DNA of 42,875 nucleotides from Gammaproteobacteria bacterium. GTDB taxonomy: Bacteria; Pseudomonadota; Gammaproteobacteria; Steroidobacterales; GCA-2729495. Shown piece by piece: positions 37,035 through 42,875 of the stretch (positions within the stretch are counted from its first letter, which is position 1; each line of letters begins with the position of its first letter). Under the pieces are notes generated by a model. That model was not told the origin of the DNA and did no database searches. It saw only the letters and a list, made by a program, of their open reading frames with translations. The position numbers and the translations under genes were made by a program. Where the stretch lies: assembly GCA_030746435.1 (NCBI GenBank), contig JASLMV010000021.1:1-42875 (forward strand), given 5' to 3'.

Positions 37035-38570
37035 GTGTGCGGCATAGTTGGCATCGTTAGTAACATAGCCGTCAATCAGGCGATCTATGATGCGCTGATC
37101 GTCCTGCAACACCGCGGCCAGGACGCTGCCGGCATCATGACCGATGATGACGGCAGTTTGTGCCAGCGCAAAGACAACGGCCTTGTGCAGGACGTATTTC
37201 AGCAGTCGCATATGCTTCAGCTTGCCGGGAACATGGGCATCGGCCATGTGCGTTACCCGACCGCCGGGTCTTCGGCATCGCTCGAAGCGCAGCCCTTTTA
37301 CGTGAATTCACCTTACGGCATTTGTCTCGCGCATAACGGTAACCTTACCAACACGGAAGAACTCCAGGCGCTTTTGAAGAAACAGGACAAGCGCCACCTG
37401 AATACCGGTTCGGATACCGAGGCATTACTAAATGTATTTGCACACGAGCTGCAGCGGCAGGGCAACGGCACCTTGTTGCCGGAAGCCATATTCGGTGCGG
37501 TAAAAGGTGTGCATAAACGCTGTCAGGGCGGCTATGCCGTGATCGCGATGATAATGGGTCATGGAATCGTTGCGTTTCGCGACCCGCACGGCATCAGGCC
37601 AATTATTCTCGGCAAACGTGAAACCGGCGGCCAGGTCGAATATATCGTTGCGTCTGAGAGTGTAGCCCTCGATGCGCTCGGTTTCGAAATCGTCAGGGAT
37701 GTCGCGCCGGGCGAAGCCATCTTTATAGAGAAGGACGGCACCCTGCACAGCCAGCGTTGCGGTGACCAGGAAGGCTATACACCGTGTATTTTTGAGTACG
37801 TTTATTTCGCCCGGCCGGATTCGATCATCGACCGGATCTCTGTATATAAATCCCGGATGCGCATGGGCGAAAGCCTGGCGGAAAAAATCGACCGTGAGCG
37901 TCCGGGCCACGATATAGATGTCGTTATCCCGATCCCCGACTCAAGCCGCACCAGCGCCCTGTCGGTTGCGCAGAGCCTGGGCATCAAATACAGAGAGGGG
38001 TTTATAAAGAACCGCTACATCGGCCGCACCTTTATCATGCCCGGCCAGGACCAGCGGCGGAAATCGGTCAAGCGCAAGCTCAATGCCATTGACCTGGAAT
38101 TTCGTGACAAGGTTGTGCTGCTGGTCGACGATTCGATCGTGCGAGGCACGACTTCAAAGCAGATTATCGAAATGGCGCGCGAGGCGGGTGCGCGCAAAGT
38201 GTATTTTGCTTCGGCTTCACCCCCCGTGCGTTACCCGAACGTGTATGGCATCGATATGCCGGTGTCACGCGAACTGGTCGCGTTCAACCGGACCGAGGAA
38301 GAAGTCTCGGCTTATATAGGCGCTGACTGGCTGGTTTACCAGGACCTCGAGGACCTCATTCGTGCGGTCAGGTACGACAATGGCGATATCGAGCATTTCG
38401 ATACCTCATGTTTCTCAGGCGAATACGTAACGGGCGACATAACCACAGATTATCTGCGGCGCATAGAAATAGGGCGCTCGGATGAAGCCAAGCAGGCGCG
38501 GGAGGCGGCACAACGTGCGAGCGACGGGGATGACAGCGAGGAACCAGGGCCGGCGGCAGGCGTCGGATAA
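37035..38570 (+). CDS. purF: Amidophosphoribosyltransferase
   Basis: A 511-residue enzyme for the first committed step of purine synthesis, PRPP plus glutamine to phosphoribosylamine. The start is GTG, directly before TGC, so after Met removal the nucleophile is the N-terminal Cys of CGIVGIV. AAGGA lies about 9 bases upstream. Other blocks: [34 protein letters not shown], and the PRPP loop [15 protein letters not shown]. The last 25 residues are polar and variable. It is followed 12 bases later by a kinase gene. Confidence 0.96.
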   Translation: MCGIVGIVSNIAVNQAIYDALIVLQHRGQDAAGIMTDDDGSLCQRKDNGLVQDVFQQSHMLQLAGNMGIGHVRYPTAGSSASLEAQPFYVNSPYGICLAHNGNLTNTEELQALLKKQDKRHLNTGSDTEALLNVFAHELQRQGNGTLLPEAIFGAVKGVHKRCQGGYAVIAMIMGHGIVAFRDPHGIRPIILGKRETGGQVEYIVASESVALDALGFEIVRDVAPGEAIFIEKDGTLHSQRCGDQEGYTPCIFEYVYFARPDSIIDRISVYKSRMRMGESLAEKIDRERPGHDIDVVIPIPDSSRTSALSVAQSLGIKYREGFIKNRYIGRTFIMPGQDQRRKSVKRKLNAIDLEFRDKVVLLVDDSIVRGTTSKQIIEMAREAGARKVYFASASPPVRYPNVYGIDMPVSRELVAFNRTEEEVSAYIGADWLVYQDLEDLIRAVRYDNGDIEHFDTSCFSGEYVTGDITTDYLRRIEIGRSDEAKQAREAAQRASDGDDSEEPGPAAGVG

Positions 38571-38582
38571 GCGAAGCGCCAC

Positions 38583-39800
38583 ATGGGCATCAAGGTACTG
38601 GTCATCGAACCGAGTCAGGATTACCGCACACTCCTTGCGCATCACCTGACAACCCACTGGCCAGACGCACAAATCACCGAATACGACCCGGAGGATTTCG
38701 GCCGCTTGCAGGAGGGTTTTTCGGGCGCCGGCAATGATCTCGTGATACTTGCGCACCCGCTCGGCGAAGAGAGCGGCCTCGACTGGTTGCGCCAGTTCGT
38801 GAACGGCAACGGCTTTCCGCCCGTGGTCGTGCTCGGTTCTTCAGATGAGCGCGACATAGTAGCGGCCATCAAGGGCGGCGCCGCCGATTACATCTCCCGC
38901 GATAAGCTTTCCCACTCGTCACTGGTTGCAGTCATCGAATCGGTGCTGCAGCCGCCGGAGTCCGGCAACGACACCAGCCTGACCGGAGCCAGCGCCAGCG
39001 CCATCGACCTGGTCGGGCTGAAAGGCTACGAGGTTGAGAAGCGTATCTCGGGTGGCGAAGTTGCGTCCGTGTACCTGACCCATGAAACCGCTTCGGATCG
39101 TGACGTGGTACTTAAGGTGCTGAGGCAGGTGCCGGATTCGGGCGGCGAAGTCCATTTCCAGCGCTTCCTGCGCGAGTTCGAACTGATCGGCAAGATATCC
39201 CACCCAAATGTCGTGCGGATATACGACCTCGGTATCGCCGACGACCATGCCTACATCGCGATGGAATACTGCAGCCGCGGCAGTCTGAAACGGCGTATCA
39301 AGATAGGCATGTACGCTGAACGTGCGGAGGAGATCATGCGTTCCATCGCCGAGGCGCTGGGAGCGATTCACGATGTCGGTATCCTGCACCGCGACCTCAA
39401 ACCGACCAACGTTTTGTTCCGCGACGACGAGAGTGTCGCACTGATCGATTTTGGCCTTGCCAAGCAGGCGCACCTGAAGGCTGAGTTAACCGGTACCGGT
39501 GAGATTTTCGGTACACCTTATTACATGAGTCCCGAACAGGGGCACGGCGAACCACTGGACAAGCGTTCCGATATTTACAGCCTCGGTGTTATTTTTTATG
39601 AAATGCTGACGGGCGAGAAACCGTACCAGGGGAATACGGCCATGGCGGTGATCCTGAAGCATGCCCGCGACCCCGTGCCCAGGCTGCCCGAGCACCTGGC
39701 GCAGTATCAGCCGGCCATCGACAAAATGATGGCCAAGCGCCCGGGGCACCGCTTTCAGTCCGTAGGCGAACTGCTGGAGTGGCGGCCAGCCGAAGTTTAA
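38583..39800 (+). CDS. Ser/Thr protein kinase with N-terminal pseudo-receiver domain
   Basis: A 405-residue soluble protein. Residues 1-125 have a response-regulator fold (IKVLVIEPSQDYRTLLAHHL, GFPPVVVLGSSDERDIVAAIKGGAADYISRD). The phosphoacceptor position in NDLVILAHPLGEESGLDWL is A57 instead of Asp, so it cannot be phosphorylated in the usual way. Residues about 148-400 are a kinase: loop ISGGEVASVYL, K178 in VVLKVL, HRDLKPTN (269-276), DFG (289-291), FGTPYYMSPEQ and SDIYSLGVIFYEML, all intact. It starts 12 bases after purF and overlaps lpxH tail to tail. Substrate unknown. It shares the pattern of an operon-terminal kinase with the one at 10236, but their extra domains differ. Confidence 0.9.
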   Translation: MGIKVLVIEPSQDYRTLLAHHLTTHWPDAQITEYDPEDFGRLQEGFSGAGNDLVILAHPLGEESGLDWLRQFVNGNGFPPVVVLGSSDERDIVAAIKGGAADYISRDKLSHSSLVAVIESVLQPPESGNDTSLTGASASAIDLVGLKGYEVEKRISGGEVASVYLTHETASDRDVVLKVLRQVPDSGGEVHFQRFLREFELIGKISHPNVVRIYDLGIADDHAYIAMEYCSRGSLKRRIKIGMYAERAEEIMRSIAEALGAIHDVGILHRDLKPTNVLFRDDESVALIDFGLAKQAHLKAELTGTGEIFGTPYYMSPEQGHGEPLDKRSDIYSLGVIFYEMLTGEKPYQGNTAMAVILKHARDPVPRLPEHLAQYQPAIDKMMAKRPGHRFQSVGELLEWRPAEV

Positions 39801-40528
39801 CCGGTGCCGTAACCCAGGCTGGTCAGGTGCGGCCCCGTTTCGTCCCACCTTAAAACGCTGCCCTGTTCGTACCAGTCACCCAGCACGATGCGCGTGGCCT
39901 GCGCCCCGTCCAGGTCGAAATAGTGAATCGCAGGTCGATGGGTGTGTCCGTGCAACAGGGTGCGCACCTTGTATTCGTGCAGGGTGGATTCGACTGCGGA
40001 CTGGTTTACGTCGGTTATTTCGGGCGGCTTCATCCCCGACCTGGTAGCGCTGAGGGACCGGATATATTTTATAAACCCGTGCCTGGCGCGCTCCGGCAGC
40101 CCGTTCAGGGTTTTTTCCACGGCGGGGTGCCGGATAATGTTTCTGTAACGCTGATAGCTAAGGTCGTCGGTACACAGAAGGTCACCGTGACTCAAGAGGA
40201 CCGACGTACCGTACACCCAGGCAAGCGTAGGGTCGGGTAGCAGCGTTATACCCGTCGCTTTGCAGAATTCGCTACCGATCAGAAAGTCGCGGTTGCCGTG
40301 CATCAAAAAAACCGGGACACCCGCAGCTGTGAGACTCGCGAGCGCATCGATTACCTGCCGGTTCAGGGGGGTTGGATCCCCGTCTCCCAGCCAGACCCCG
40401 AACAGGTCGCCGAGTATGTAGACTGCACCTGCCGAGCGGGCGTCGGTTTGCAGGAAGCCCAGGAAGGCATCGGTTGCAGCCGGGCGCGATTCGTCCAGGT
40501 GCAGGTCGGATATAAAGAGTGTCGCCAA
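39797..40528 (-). CDS. lpxH: UDP-2,3-diacylglucosamine diphosphatase
   Basis: A 243-residue calcineurin-like pyrophosphatase, the fourth step of lipid A synthesis. Metal ligands fall at the same numbers as in E. coli LpxH: D8 and H10 (SDLHL), D41 (GDLFGVWLGDGD), N79 (GNRD), H114 (LLSHGD), H195 and H197 (LHGHTHRPAIH). It is peripheral to the inner membrane. It ends 4 bases inside the kinase stop region and follows a cyclophilin gene, matching the ppiB-lpxH pair of E. coli. Confidence 0.95.
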   Translation of the reverse strand: MATLFISDLHLDESRPAATDAFLGFLQTDARSAGAVYILGDLFGVWLGDGDPTPLNRQVIDALASLTAAGVPVFLMHGNRDFLIGSEFCKATGITLLPDPTLAWVYGTSVLLSHGDLLCTDDLSYQRYRNIIRHPAVEKTLNGLPERARHGFIKYIRSLSATRSGMKPPEITDVNQSAVESTLHEYKVRTLLHGHTHRPAIHYFDLDGAQATRIVLGDWYEQGSVLRWDETGPHLTSLGYGTG

Positions 40529-40541
40529 GGCGTTGAACCGA

Positions 40542-41144
40542 TTAATCCACCACAGGTTCGTTGTTGGGGTTAAGCAGCGTTATCTTTTCGATAATGATGG
40601 CCTCGACCGGCACATCTTTGCTTAGTTCCGGAATCGGGCCCCGGCCGGTCGCGACATAGCCAATCTTGTCGATAACTTCCATGCCTTCAACTATCCGCCC
40701 GAATACCGTGTACCCCCAGCGCGTGGGCCGCGGGTCCAGCGAAAGGTTGTCCGCCAGGTTGATGTAAAACTGGGAATCCGCCGAGTGCGGTTCGCCGGTG
40801 CGGGCCATCGCTATAAAACCCCGACGGTTACTCAGGCCGTTGCCGGATTCGTTTGGAATGGATTTACGCGTGGGCTTCAGCTTGTAGTCGGTATCGTAGC
40901 CACCAGTCTGTGCCACGAAACCCGGGACAAGGCGGTGAAATACCGTTCCACTGTAGAAACCGCTGTCCACGTATTCCAAAAAGTTGCGCACGGTTAACGG
41001 CGCCTTGTTGCTGTAGAGCTCCACCTCGAAATCGCCGGAGTTGGTTTCAATCAGCAGGCGGGGATAGGTGGGCAGCGGATCCTGTGCAGGCAGGGGTCCG
41101 GCCACTAATGACAGCAACAGGGTTATAGGAAATAATTTTCGCAT
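40542..41144 (-). CDS. Peptidyl-prolyl cis-trans isomerase, cyclophilin type, exported
   Basis: A 200-residue cyclophilin with a signal peptide (MRKLFPITLLLSLVAGPLPA), so probably periplasmic like PpiA. The catalytic region shows FHRLVPGFVAQTGGYD (Arg-Phe motif), GFIAMARTGEPHSADSQFYINLADN and WGYTVFGRIVEGMEVID; the usual active-site tryptophan position is occupied in this WGYTVFG block only by analogy. By synteny with folD and lpxH it corresponds to the cytoplasmic ppiB slot of E. coli, so location and neighbourhood point different ways; I leave the symbol blank. Gap to lpxH 13 bases. Confidence 0.92.
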   Translation of the reverse strand: MRKLFPITLLLSLVAGPLPAQDPLPTYPRLLIETNSGDFEVELYSNKAPLTVRNFLEYVDSGFYSGTVFHRLVPGFVAQTGGYDTDYKLKPTRKSIPNESGNGLSNRRGFIAMARTGEPHSADSQFYINLADNLSLDPRPTRWGYTVFGRIVEGMEVIDKIGYVATGRGPIPELSKDVPVEAIIIEKITLLNPNNEPVVD

Positions 41145-41179
41145 TATTGATTTCTCTGAGCGTTAACTTAAAGAGGTCT

Positions 41180-42034
41180 TCAGGTGACGTCGTGCTCCGC
41201 CGCCTCCAGGGTATTGTGCATCAGCATCGCTACCGTCATCGGGCCGACGCCGCCCGGTACCGGCGTAATCCACGCCGCGCGTTCTGCTGCCGCTGTAAAT
41301 TCCATATCCCCTGCCAGTTTGCCATTGTCCAGCCGGTTGATGCCGACATCAAACACGATGGCGCCTTCTTTCACCCAGTCACCCGGGATCAGCCCCGGCT
41401 TGCCGACGGCAACAGCCAGTATTTCGGCCTGCCTGACGTGGTCTTCAAGGTTCTTCGTGAACTTGTGGCAGACGGTAACGGTCGCGCCCGCAAGCAGAAA
41501 CTCCAGCGCGAGCGGCCGGCCGACGATGTTCGATGCGCCGACGATAACGGTGTTCATGCCCTTCGGGTCTACACCGATGTGCTCGAGTAATTTGATGATG
41601 CCGAAAGACGTGCACGGGCGCAGGACGGGGATGCGTTGGGCCAGCCGGCCGACCGTGAACGGATGAAAACCGTCCACGTCCTTGGCCGGGTTGATGCGCT
41701 CGATAATTTCATGTGCCTCTATGTGGCCGGGTAAGGGAAGTTGCACCAGTATTCCGTCCACGCTGTCGTCGGCGTTGAGTTTATCTATAAGTGTCAGCAA
41801 TTCGTCCCGCGTTGTTTCGGCCGGCAGGTCGTGGTCCAGGGACAGGATGCCGGCATCAGAGCAGGCCTTGCGTTTATTCTCGACATAGATGGCTGAGGCA
41901 GGATCTGTTCCGACCTGTATAACTGCCAGCCCCGGCGCGCGTTGGCCGGTAGCAACGCGTGCGGCTATCCGTTGCCGGACCTGCTCGCGTATGTCATTGG
42001 CTACCGCCTTTCCGTCGATAAGCTTGGCTGGCAT
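41180..42034 (-). CDS. folD: Methylene-THF dehydrogenase/methenyl-THF cyclohydrolase
   Basis: A 284-residue bifunctional enzyme (E. coli 288) that oxidises 5,10-methylene-THF to 10-formyl-THF, feeding purine synthesis and initiator tRNA. Active-site Y50 and K54 lie in [12 protein letters not shown]. Further blocks: [26 protein letters not shown], the NADP site [17 protein letters not shown] and the C-terminal [20 protein letters not shown] use [11 protein letters not shown] as the start; the frame is open 140 codons upstream over the tRNA region, which is not coding. It leads a folD-cyclophilin-lpxH operon. Confidence 0.96.
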   Translation of the reverse strand: MPAKLIDGKAVANDIREQVRQRIAARVATGQRAPGLAVIQVGTDPASAIYVENKRKACSDAGILSLDHDLPAETTRDELLTLIDKLNADDSVDGILVQLPLPGHIEAHEIIERINPAKDVDGFHPFTVGRLAQRIPVLRPCTSFGIIKLLEHIGVDPKGMNTVIVGASNIVGRPLALEFLLAGATVTVCHKFTKNLEDHVRQAEILAVAVGKPGLIPGDWVKEGAIVFDVGINRLDNGKLAGDMEFTAAAERAAWITPVPGGVGPMTVAMLMHNTLEAAEHDVT

Positions 42035-42130
42035 CTGGTTGCTATCCACCGTAAGTCGGGGCCGCAAACATACCAGAGCGCCGGATGCTTCTAAAGCCCG
42101 GAATCGTTCCCGGTAGCGTGTTCCAGTCCG

Positions 42131-42191
42131 TTGACCTGCCTGAAAGCGACCCGTATTATGCCGCGCCGGCTGGTGGCGCTGCCTGTATAAT
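42131..42191 (+). promoter_or_regulatory. Promoter region of the tRNA cluster
   Basis: TTGACC (42131-42136) and TATTAT (42154-42159) are spaced by 17 bases, a strong pair. A perfect TATAAT follows at 42186-42191 with a GCGCGC discriminator, as is usual for stringently controlled stable-RNA promoters, but its -35 is not evident. Either would give a short leader before tRNA-Pro. folD is transcribed the other way from this interval. Confidence 0.55.
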
Positions 42192-42225
42192 GCGCGCACG
42201 TTGCGGAGGTCGGGTGAAGTGATGT

Positions 42226-42302
42226 CGGGGCATAGCGCAGCCTGGTAGCGCATCTGCTTTGGGAGCAGAGGGTCGGGGGTTCGAATCCCTCTGCCCCGAC
42301 CA
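42226..42302 (+). tRNA. tRNA-Pro (UGG)
   Basis: A 77-base cloverleaf with encoded CCA. Acceptor CGGGGCA pairs fully with TGCCCCG, discriminator A. The anticodon stem TCTGC/GCAGA encloses TTTGGGA, giving anticodon TGG. The T arm GGGGGTTCGAATCCCTC closes with one G-T pair. First of four tRNAs. Confidence 0.97.
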
Positions 42303-42338
42303 AACCACTGGGCGCTAACGCGCCCAGTGGTTTGGTCG
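42297..42338 (+). terminator. 19-base-pair perfect hairpin overlapping the tRNA-Pro 3' end
   Basis: Bases 42297-42315 pair perfectly with 42320-42338 around the tetraloop TAAC. The lower stem includes the last two acceptor bases, the discriminator and CCA of tRNA-Pro (CGACCA paired with TGGTCG). The upper stem CCACTGGGCGC/GCGCCCAGTGG followed by TTT resembles an intrinsic terminator with a poor T tract. It may act as a weak terminator or RNase processing signal. Confidence 0.7.
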
Positions 42339-42391
42339 CCCCGCGGGTTGTTAGGCTCGCTCTGTACCTTCGGTCCAATCGCTCGCCGAGT
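42334..42391. repeat. tRNA-flanking repeat, copy A
   Basis: This stretch after tRNA-Pro resembles the stretch after tRNA-Lys (42794-42854). Shared elements in the same order are GGT, CGCC or CCGCC, GTTGTTA, GGCTC, CGGTCC or CGTCCG, and CTCGCCGAGTA, with small length differences. It holds no gene. Confidence 0.5.
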
Positions 42392-42426
42392 AGAGCATGT
42401 GGGGGGTAGAATTGGTCCGGTTACTT

Positions 42427-42503
42427 GCGCCCGTAGCTCAACCGGATAGAGCACCAGCCTTCTAAGCTGGGGGTTGCAGGTTCGAGTCCTGCCGGGCGCG
42501 CCA
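42427..42503 (+). tRNA. tRNA-Arg (UCU)
   Basis: A 77-base cloverleaf with encoded CCA. Acceptor GCGCCCG pairs with CGGGCGC, discriminator G. The anticodon stem CCAGC/GCTGG encloses CTTCTAA, giving anticodon TCT, which reads AGA and AGG. The T loop is TTCGAGT. Confidence 0.97.
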
Positions 42504-42512
42504 TTTGGCGTT

Positions 42513-42536
42513 TGTAGGAGCGGCTTTAGCCGCGAA
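42513..42536. repeat. REP-like hairpin unit between tRNA genes
   Basis: TGTAGGAGCGGCTTTAGCCGCGAA matches the forward unit at 18874-18897 at 23 of 24 bases. It folds as GCGGC-TTTA-GCCGC and lies between tRNA-Arg and tRNA-His. Confidence 0.8.
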
Positions 42537-42547
42537 ATATTAGTTAT

Positions 42548-42624
42548 GGTGGGTGTAGCTCAGTTGGTAGAGCCCTGGATTGTGATTCCAGTCGTCGCGG
42601 GTTCGAGTCCCGTCTCCCACCCCA
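42548..42624 (+). tRNA. tRNA-His (GUG)
   Basis: Includes the genome-encoded G at position -1 and CCA. The anticodon stem CTGGA/TCCAG encloses TTGTGAT, giving anticodon GTG. Acceptor GTGGGTG faces CTCCCAC, leaving a T-T mismatch at pair 6:67; the other six pairs are normal. The discriminator is C, as required for histidine. Confidence 0.95.
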
Positions 42625-42685
42625 ATTATCTTTATATATAAGAACAATTAGTCTTGCCGGTTTTTCAGCCGGGTGTTCCAACAAA

Positions 42686-42761
42686 GGGCCGTTAGCTCAG
42701 TTGGTAGAGCAGGTGGCTCTTAACCACTTGGTCATAGGTTCGAGTCCTATACGGCCCACCA
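42686..42761 (+). tRNA. tRNA-Lys (CUU)
   Basis: A 76-base cloverleaf with encoded CCA. Acceptor GGGCCGT pairs with ACGGCCC, discriminator A. The anticodon stem GGTGG/CCACT encloses CTCTTAA, giving anticodon CTT, which reads AAG. It closely resembles the usual lysine tRNA apart from the anticodon arm. A terminator follows directly. Confidence 0.96.
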
Positions 42762-42767
42762 AAAATC

Positions 42768-42792
42768 AGCCCCCTTTAGGGGGCTTTATTTT
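42768..42792 (+). terminator. Intrinsic terminator of the tRNA cluster
   Basis: AGCCCCC and GGGGGCT form a perfect 7-pair stem with a TTTA loop, followed by TTATTTT. It lies 6 bases after the CCA of tRNA-Lys. Confidence 0.88.
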
Positions 42793-42793
42793 G

Positions 42794-42854
42794 GGTGGGC
42801 CGCCGGCAGTTGTTAACGGCTCACTTCGAGCTTACGTCCGTCACTCGCCGAGTA
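42794..42854. repeat. tRNA-flanking repeat, copy B
   Basis: Second copy of the element after tRNA-Pro; the best-conserved part is the terminal CTCGCCGAGTA, and GTTGTTA lies at 42809-42815. The rest of the window to 42875 shows no start of a gene. Confidence 0.5.
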
Positions 42855-42875
42855 AATTCCAAGCGATACCATTCA

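Overview
This is a GC-rich chromosomal segment of a gammaproteobacterium with type IV pili. The class rests on gene content and order: asd-fimV-truA-accD-folC-SPOR-cvpA-purF as in Pseudomonas, prmB-aroC, a cyclophilin beside lpxH, the ABC-F factor EttA, ParE and ParC of E. coli size, EF-P with EpmA, a RibBX-type DHBP synthase, and four tRNAs with encoded CCA. REP-like hairpins containing GAGCGGCTTTAGCCGC are of the kind seen in Pseudomonas, Xanthomonadales and uncultured relatives. I cannot name a genus. I see no insertion sequence, prophage, CRISPR array or rRNA.

Layout. 1-2002 (minus): an edge-cut hypothetical gene and ettA. 2106-3068: a class I HDAC-like deacetylase. 3148-10210: glyA, nrdR, ribD, ribE, ribBX, ribH, nusB, thiL, pgpA, a compact one-carbon/riboflavin/thiamine/phospholipid operon with many 4-base overlaps. 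It ends in a Ser/Thr kinase fused to a cyclic-nucleotide-type domain, which meets xseB tail to tail. 11844-14446: rubrerythrin, a cysteine-rich heterodisulfide-reductase-like Fe-S protein and a DUF3501 protein, behind an unusually repeat-rich promoter. 14599-18768: parE and parC, then a REP cluster. 19025-23418 (minus): a FimX-like degenerate GGDEF/EAL protein followed by a divergent FimV-like protein. 23731-26170: efp converging on psd-epmA. 26245-28246: prmB-aroC. 28459-39800: the asd-fimV-truA-accD-folC-SPOR-cvpA-purF run, ending in a second Ser/Thr kinase with a pseudo-receiver domain. 39797-42034 (minus): folD, a periplasmic cyclophilin, lpxH. 42226-42761: tRNA-Pro, -Arg, -His and -Lys, with a terminator.

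How it works together. Most genes are housekeeping: flavin and thiamine cofactors, fatty acid and lipid A synthesis, folate one-carbon units, decatenation and polyproline translation. Two themes stand out. The first is type IV pilus and polarity control: FimX plus two FimV-type LysM proteins. The second is a redox module of unknown function: rubrerythrin, Fe-S protein and DUF3501. Each of the two eukaryotic-type kinases closes a metabolic operon and carries an extra sensory-looking domain.

Three genes have notable starts. truA has no ATG, GTG or TTG in a plausible place and probably begins at a CTG overlapping the fimV stop. The FimV-like gene at 19025-21022 has its signal-peptide region upstream of the first ATG and behind an in-frame TAA. 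The fimX homologue probably begins at a GTG. All identifications come from reading motifs; no database search was run.
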